From: Chloroflexota bacterium
GTDB taxonomy: Bacteria > Chloroflexota > Dehalococcoidia > GIF9 > AB-539-J10
DNA length: 16,992 nucleotides
Direction: 5' to 3'
NCBI GenBank assembly: GCA_020346965.1
Contig: CP070793.1
Coordinates: 34,724-51,715, forward strand
The translations under genes were made by a program, and so were the position numbers. This document shows, in pieces, positions 13,436 through 16,992 of this stretch. Every line of letters starts with the position of its first letter. Positions within the stretch are counted from its first letter, which is position 1. The notes under the pieces were generated by a model. It saw nothing but the letters and a program-made list of their open reading frames with translations. It did not search any database and was not told the DNA's origin.

Positions 13436-14782
13436 CTAGTAGTTTAGTATTTGGTTCATTGTTTGCCAGAAGGCAGGGTAAGACACCTGTGCTGCCTGGG
13501 CATGCTTGATAGTCGTTTCACCTTTAGCTACTAAACCGGCTACTGCCAGGCTCATTGCTAATCGGTGGTCAAAATGGCTATCAACTTCTCTGCCCAACAA
13601 AGATCTGCCGCCATAGATAACCATACCATCCGGCAAAGGTTCAATTCTAGCGCCCAGACGGGAAAGCTCACTTGCTATAGTGTCAATCCTATCTGATTCC
13701 TTTACCTTCAGCTCTTCAGCACCCCTGATAACAGTTTTTCCTCTGGCAACACAACCAGCCACAGCTAAAACGGGAATCTCGTCAATGAGACGAGGGATAA
13801 TATCACCACCTACTTCTATTCCCTTTAACTCACTAGATTCTACCACAAGATCGGCTAAGGGTTCACTACCTTCCAGTCGTTCGTTAGTTGTCCTAAGTTT
13901 GGCTCCCATAGCCAGGAGAACGTCGATAATTCCTGTCCTTGTGGGGTTGATTCCGCTATTCTTTACCACTACCCTGGCGTTTCGGTGGATGGCTCCAGCG
14001 ACCAGAAAGTAGGCTGCTGAGCTTATATCACCGGGGACGCAAAGGTCGATAGAAACCAAGGGACTGCTCAACGGCATCAAGGAAATCGAATTTCCCTGCA
14101 TCTCCAAACTGGCCCCCATCCGCTCAAGCATTCTTTCCGTATGATCCCGTGAAGGGATGGTCTGGTGCAAGATGGTATTCCCGTGGGCAAAAAGACCCGC
14201 TAGTAGTATAGCCGATTTAATTTGTGCACTAGGAATAGGCAACGTAAAGTCTATACCACGTAACTTCTTCCCCGTAATGACCAGAGGAGCAAAGGAATCT
14301 CCTCCTCTGCCCCGGATCTCAGCACCCATTAATCTCAGCGGCTGAATCAACCTGCCCATGGGACGTCTACGAAGGGAGCCATCCCCTGTAATAATGGATA
14401 GGAAAGATTGGCCGGCAAGAAGTCCACCCAGGAGGCGTATCGTGGTGCCGCTATTCTGGGCATTAAGCACATTGCTAGCTTCCCTGAGTCCATCTTCCCC
14501 AGTTCCCCGAACTGATAGAGTAGGTGAATCATGCAACTCTTTTCTATCAATTTTCACTCCCAGGGCTCTCAAGCATCTAATTGTGGCTAGACAATCTCCC
14601 CCTGGAGCAAAATTGCAGATCTCGGCCTTACCTTTGGCTAAACTATTCAAGATGACAGAACGGTGAGAAACAGACTTATCACCTGGTAGAAGTACTTCTC
14701 CCTCTAATCTGGGGCAAGGCCTGATCGTTCTTGTCTCCGCTCTAGACGAAGACGATCTTAAGTTGATGAATTGCTCAGCCAT
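13436..14782 (-). CDS. aroA: 3-phosphoshikimate 1-carboxyvinyltransferase (EPSP synthase)
   Basis: AroA condenses shikimate-3-phosphate with phosphoenolpyruvate, step six of the shikimate pathway. The 448 residues form the expected two inverse alpha/beta domains. Seen are PGDKSVSHRS (33-42), NSGTTIRLL (110-118), DGSLRRRPMGRL (134-145), SAQIKSAILLAG (185-196), RDHTERML (212-219), NPTRTG (279-284), IDEIPVLAVA (333-342), KESDRI (361-366) and FDHRLAMSLAV (404-414). GDKS, SAQxK, RxHxE and NxTR together are the motifs used to define class II EPSP synthases, a class often less sensitive to glyphosate; sensitivity of this protein is not shown. It overlaps tyrA by 25 bases, so it is co-transcribed and probably coupled. 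About 20 N-terminal residues precede the first conserved strand. Confidence 0.95.
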   Translation of the reverse strand: MAEQFINLRSSSSRAETRTIRPCPRLEGEVLLPGDKSVSHRSVILNSLAKGKAEICNFAPGGDCLATIRCLRALGVKIDRKELHDSPTLSVRGTGEDGLREASNVLNAQNSGTTIRLLGGLLAGQSFLSIITGDGSLRRRPMGRLIQPLRLMGAEIRGRGGDSFAPLVITGKKLRGIDFTLPIPSAQIKSAILLAGLFAHGNTILHQTIPSRDHTERMLERMGASLEMQGNSISLMPLSSPLVSIDLCVPGDISSAAYFLVAGAIHRNARVVVKNSGINPTRTGIIDVLLAMGAKLRTTNERLEGSEPLADLVVESSELKGIEVGGDIIPRLIDEIPVLAVAGCVARGKTVIRGAEELKVKESDRIDTIASELSRLGARIEPLPDGMVIYGGRSLLGREVDSHFDHRLAMSLAVAGLVAKGETTIKHAQAAQVSYPAFWQTMNQILNY

Positions 14783-15618
14783 TCTTGTCTCGCCTTCTTG
14801 GCCTCAGTCAAAGCTTGTTCCAGTCCTTCATCCCCCTCAGCCACCAACTGGCGATACCTGTCCAATTCCTGACTGAATTCATCAGCCCAGTTAGCTATAG
14901 TCTCCTTATTACTTAGGCAGATATGCGAATTCACCTCGGGATTCCCTGAAGCTAAACGAGTAAGGTCGCGATAGCCTGAGGCTGCCATTTTAGACATCTT
15001 CAACCAAGAAGGATTCTTGGTAGTTAGCGATACCAGCGCTGCCGAGAGTAATATAGGTAGGTGGCTAATGCCGGCCACCAGGTTGTCATGCTCTTGAGCA
15101 TCAATGAAGAAAGGTACGGCTCCCAGCTTCTCGACCATGCTGGTGATTCTACGTATCGATTCTGGCGAAGCTTTCTTCGATGAGGTTAGGCAATAAGTGC
15201 AGCCACGAAATAATTCAGCTTCAGCAGCTTGGATGCCATAACTTTCCTTCCCGGCCATAGGATGTCCGCCAATGAAGTCCACCTCTGGCGGTAGTATTTC
15301 CTCGGCCCATTTCATAACCTGGGCTTTTGTGCTGGCAGTATCTGTCACAGTGGCACCTGAGGTAAGATGGGGAGCTATTTGGGAGAAGATTTCCTTTACG
15401 GTCAGAACCGGCGTGGCAATGATAACAAAACTAGCATGCTTTACTGCTCTCTCCAGATCGGCTTCGCTCCTTTCAATAGCGCCTGAGCTTAAGGCATTGG
15501 CTACAGTTTCCTGACTACGGCTATAACCAATAACCTCCCACCCAGGCTTATTACCCTGTCTTAAAGCTAACCCGATTGAACCACCAATTAATCCCAAGCC
15601 GATGATGGTAACAAGCAC
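14758..15618 (-). CDS. tyrA: prephenate dehydrogenase
   Basis: TyrA oxidatively decarboxylates prephenate to 4-hydroxyphenylpyruvate for tyrosine synthesis (or arogenate to tyrosine). The 286-residue protein has the Rossmann motif GLGLIGGSIG (7-16), TDTASTK (92-98), the catalytic-site GGHPMAGKESYG (117-128), the helical-domain HDNLVAGISHLP (177-188) and GYRDLTRLASG (215-225). There is no chorismate mutase or ACT domain. The only usable start is GTG 15618: an in-frame TGA lies 9-10 codons upstream and no other start codon intervenes. No Shine-Dalgarno is present; instead TATAAT ends 6 bases before the GTG, so the message should be leaderless. It heads the tyrA-aroA-remA-gmk run. Confidence 0.93.
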   Translation of the reverse strand: MLVTIIGLGLIGGSIGLALRQGNKPGWEVIGYSRSQETVANALSSGAIERSEADLERAVKHASFVIIATPVLTVKEIFSQIAPHLTSGATVTDTASTKAQVMKWAEEILPPEVDFIGGHPMAGKESYGIQAAEAELFRGCTYCLTSSKKASPESIRRITSMVEKLGAVPFFIDAQEHDNLVAGISHLPILLSAALVSLTTKNPSWLKMSKMAASGYRDLTRLASGNPEVNSHICLSNKETIANWADEFSQELDRYRQLVAEGDEGLEQALTEAKKARQEWLSNSST

Positions 15619-15624
15619 GTTATC

Positions 15625-15653
15625 ATTATAGCAGTGTAGTGCTCACAAGTCAT
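15625..15653 (-). promoter_or_regulatory. tyrA promoter giving a leaderless transcript
   Basis: The minus strand reads ATGACT (15648-15653, 4 of 6), a 17-base spacer, then TATAAT (15625-15630, perfect), with TGC just before it forming an extended -10. Exactly six bases (15619-15624) separate the -10 box from the GTG start codon, so the predicted first transcribed base is the G of GTG. Confidence 0.65.
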
Positions 15654-15785
15654 CGCGAGTATTCCTTTTATGTCATTATCAGCCACGGCACATGCCAGCA
15701 GAGAATCCCCACCTCGCTCAGGGATAGATTCCTCGTGGCAATCTCACCACAGCCTCTTATGTACTCCCGAACCTAAGATGACAAA
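15649..15785. repeat. possible degraded dispersed intergenic repeat
   Basis: The words GTCATCGCGAG (15649-15659), GTCATT (15672-15677), CTCGTGGCAATCTCA (15732-15746) and GATGACAAAGG (15778-15788) resemble parts of the dispersed GTCATTGCGAG / GTGGCAATCTC intergenic repeats seen in many environmental bacterial genomes. The parts are broken up and mutated, so this would be a decayed copy. Resemblance is from memory only. Confidence 0.3.
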
Positions 15786-15823
15786 GGCCTCTGCGGTACA
15801 AAGGTACGGGTACAAATGGGCGA

Positions 15824-15852
15824 TTGACGGTGAAGCGAACGAATCCTAGACT
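15824..15852 (+). promoter_or_regulatory. promoter of the Gly-rich exported protein gene
   Basis: TTGACG (15824-15829, 5 of 6) and TAGACT (15847-15852, 4 of 6) are separated by 17 bases. Transcription would start near 15859. An AGGAGG ribosome binding site (15869-15874) follows, 7 bases before the ATG at 15882. Directly upstream of the -35 box lie GGTACAAA (15795-15802), GGTAC (15803-15807) and GGTACAAA (15809-15816), a possible binding site. Confidence 0.5.
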
Positions 15853-15881
15853 ATATTCAGTTAGTATCAGGAGGCTTTAAT

Positions 15882-16992
15882 ATGACTGTAGAAACGAAGA
15901 TGAATATGGATAAGACGAAGGGGCATAGTAAAGTAGTTCATGTCGTAATTGCCTTTGCACTGGTAGTTAGCCTAGCATTAGTGATATATCCCTCGTCCAA
16001 GGTAGGTGCAAGTATACAAACTGAGGAATTTACAGAGAGTGGTACTTTCGTTGTTCCAGAAACAGTGACAGAGATCACCGTGGAAGTGTGGGGTGGGGGC
16101 GGCGCAGGTGGAGGGAGTACTAATACGCGCCGCGGAGCAAGAGGCGGAGCTGGTGGCGGTGGCGGTGCTTATGCGAGTTCAACACTAACTGTGGAATCGG
16201 GGCAGGAGTTGCAGGTTGTCGTTGGTGCAGGGGGTACTGGAGTTTCTGGAGACGATGGCAACGCTGGCAACCCCTCATTTGTTGGGCCAGATACAGATCC
16301 TGACAACGCACTCGTGCGTGCAGCAGCCGGTTCAGGCGGAACGGGAAATACAGCTGGTGGCAACCCGCCAGGAGGTGCAGGCGGGACAACAGAAGCTTCT
16401 ATTGGTGACATTAGGCTTGCGGGGGCCGATGGTGAAAACGGTGACACTGGCATAGGAATTCAATCAGGCACCGGTGGAGACGGTGCCAATGAGGGTGGTT
16501 CCGGTGGCGCTGCAGTGACGTCCGGGACTTCAAACGGCAATCCCGGAAATGTACCGGGAGGAGGAGGAGGAGGAGCGCGGACAGAGCAAACTGACGGCAA
16601 TCGAACCGGTGGTGCTGGTGCTACCGGGAAAGTGGTGATTACGTGGGTAACATTTGACCTCACCATCTCCAGCACAGAAGGTGGCTCGGTAACCGATCCT
16701 GGTGAGGGGACATTTGCTTATGGAGATGAGGCTGTAGTCGACGTCGTGGCGACTCCGGACGAAGGATATCAGTTTACCGAATGGACTGGCAATGTGACGA
16801 CTATTGCTGATATCTATGCGGATGCGACCAATATCACCATGAGTGGCAACTATTCCATTACAGCTAACTTTGAGGAGATACCATTGGTTCAGTATGACCT
16901 CACCATTTCCAGTACTGCTGGCGGCCTCGTAACAACACCCGGCGAGGGAGTGTTTACCTATGGCGAGGTATCAGTAGTCGGCTTGGCAGCCG
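15882..16992 (+). CDS. exported glycine-rich protein with InlB-type B repeats, 3' end beyond the window
   Basis: The frame is open from ATG 15882 to the window edge (370 codons visible). After a basic start, residues ~18-43 form a hydrophobic segment (VVHVVIAFALVVSLALVIY, then PSSKVGA) that should be a signal peptide or anchor. Residues ~47-255 are a glycine-rich domain: it opens with EEFTESGTFVVPETVTEITVE, then Gly/Ala/Asn/Thr-rich loops including Gly runs, and ends with GATGKVVITW, the usual frame of bacterial Gly-rich beta-domains. From ~257 come 80-residue repeats beginning YDLTISST.GG with GYQFTEWTGN and ITANF, typical of divergent InlB B-repeats of cell-surface proteins. Likely a surface or matrix protein; partner and ligand are unknown. 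It is divergent from tyrA and has its own promoter. Overlapping open frames on the other strand are artefacts of the GC-rich Gly codons. Confidence 0.82.
   Translation, partial: MTVETKMNMDKTKGHSKVVHVVIAFALVVSLALVIYPSSKVGASIQTEEFTESGTFVVPETVTEITVEVWGGGGAGGGSTNTRRGARGGAGGGGGAYASSTLTVESGQELQVVVGAGGTGVSGDDGNAGNPSFVGPDTDPDNALVRAAAGSGGTGNTAGGNPPGGAGGTTEASIGDIRLAGADGENGDTGIGIQSGTGGDGANEGGSGGAAVTSGTSNGNPGNVPGGGGGGARTEQTDGNRTGGAGATGKVVITWVTFDLTISSTEGGSVTDPGEGTFAYGDEAVVDVVATPDEGYQFTEWTGNVTTIADIYADATNITMSGNYSITANFEEIPLVQYDLTISSTAGGLVTTPGEGVFTYGEVSVVGLAA
16557..16574 (+). repeat. (GGA)6 in-frame microsatellite
   Basis: Six identical GGA codons encode six glycines inside the Gly-rich domain. Because the unit is three bases, slippage would change the number of glycines without breaking the frame. 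Confidence 0.85.
16653..16992 (+). repeat. 240-bp coding repeat (InlB B-type), one full unit and a partial second
   Basis: GACCTCACCAT recurs at 16656 and 16896, a period of 240 bases (80 residues). Unit one spans 16653-16892, unit two starts at 16893 and leaves the window. The units share the YDLTISST.GG..T.PGEG.F.YG pattern but differ at many third positions, which indicates an old duplication, not a recent one. Confidence 0.8.

Larger units (their letters stand above)
15619..15881. other. 263-base divergent intergenic region between tyrA and the Gly-rich gene
   Basis: The region carries the tyrA promoter (minus strand) at its left end, a stretch at about 15649-15785 with degraded repeat-like sequence, three GGTAC words at 15795-15815, and the promoter and ribosome binding site of the + strand Gly-rich gene at its right end. 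No coding frame is supported. Confidence 0.55.

Noticed and set aside
16120..16675. Open frames on the minus strand rich in Pro, Ala and Ser
   Set aside because: They mirror the Gly-rich gene; reverse complements of GGN codons read as proline and similar, and they have no ribosome binding sites or recognisable motifs.

Overview
The window looks like a bacterial chromosome segment from an uncultured anaerobe or sediment-type organism, most likely Chloroflexota and possibly class Dehalococcoidia. This is an inference from gene content: a guanylate kinase with GKD instead of GKS/T in its P-loop, a translin-family protein next to a two-domain ThiE, RemA next to Gmk, an aroA-tyrA pair, and a Gly-rich/InlB-repeat surface protein. 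No tRNA, rRNA, CRISPR array, transposase or integrase is visible.

Layout. (1) Positions 1-163 hold the 3' end of a trpE/pabB-type gene, followed by 324 bases without a gene but with two small hairpins and a good sigma70 promoter. (2) Positions 488-5346 (+ strand) form an acyl-CoA operon: a biotin-dependent carboxyltransferase subunit, two different acyl-CoA dehydrogenases that look like partners in a heteromeric enzyme, and a 3-hydroxyacyl-CoA dehydrogenase. (3) Positions 5361-7811 (- strand) hold, in transcription order, two tandem FmdB-type zinc-ribbon genes, thiE and a translin-family gene, tightly packed or overlapping. (4) Positions 7923-11452 (- strand) form a second acyl-CoA operon, in transcription order: an HMG-CoA-synthase-like/DUF35 fusion, a BadI/MenB-type crotonase and an SCP2-type thiolase, behind a TTGACA-17-TAATCT promoter. 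(5) Positions 11715-15618 (- strand) are a housekeeping run: tyrA, aroA, remA, gmk and a coiled-coil C4 zinc-ribbon gene. (6) From 15882 to the window end (+ strand) runs an exported glycine-rich protein with InlB-type repeats, cut by the window edge.

The two acyl-CoA operons (2 and 4) flank the thiE block and may belong to one pathway: dehydrogenation of an acyl-CoA by the ACAD pair, oxidation of a 3-hydroxyacyl-CoA, C-C cleavage by the BadI-like hydrolase and/or thiolase, and a carboxylation or decarboxylation step. The BadI-like enzyme suggests an alicyclic or ring-derived substrate. No hydratase of the BadK type, no CoA ligase and no biotin carboxylase/BCCP are in the window. The HMG-CoA-synthase-like protein appears by eye to have lost the Glu-Cys-His triad, so its chemistry is open. 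This locus is the best candidate for something undescribed.

Two genes on the minus strand (tyrA and the zinc-ribbon gene at 11715) appear to have promoters placed so that their transcripts are leaderless or nearly so.
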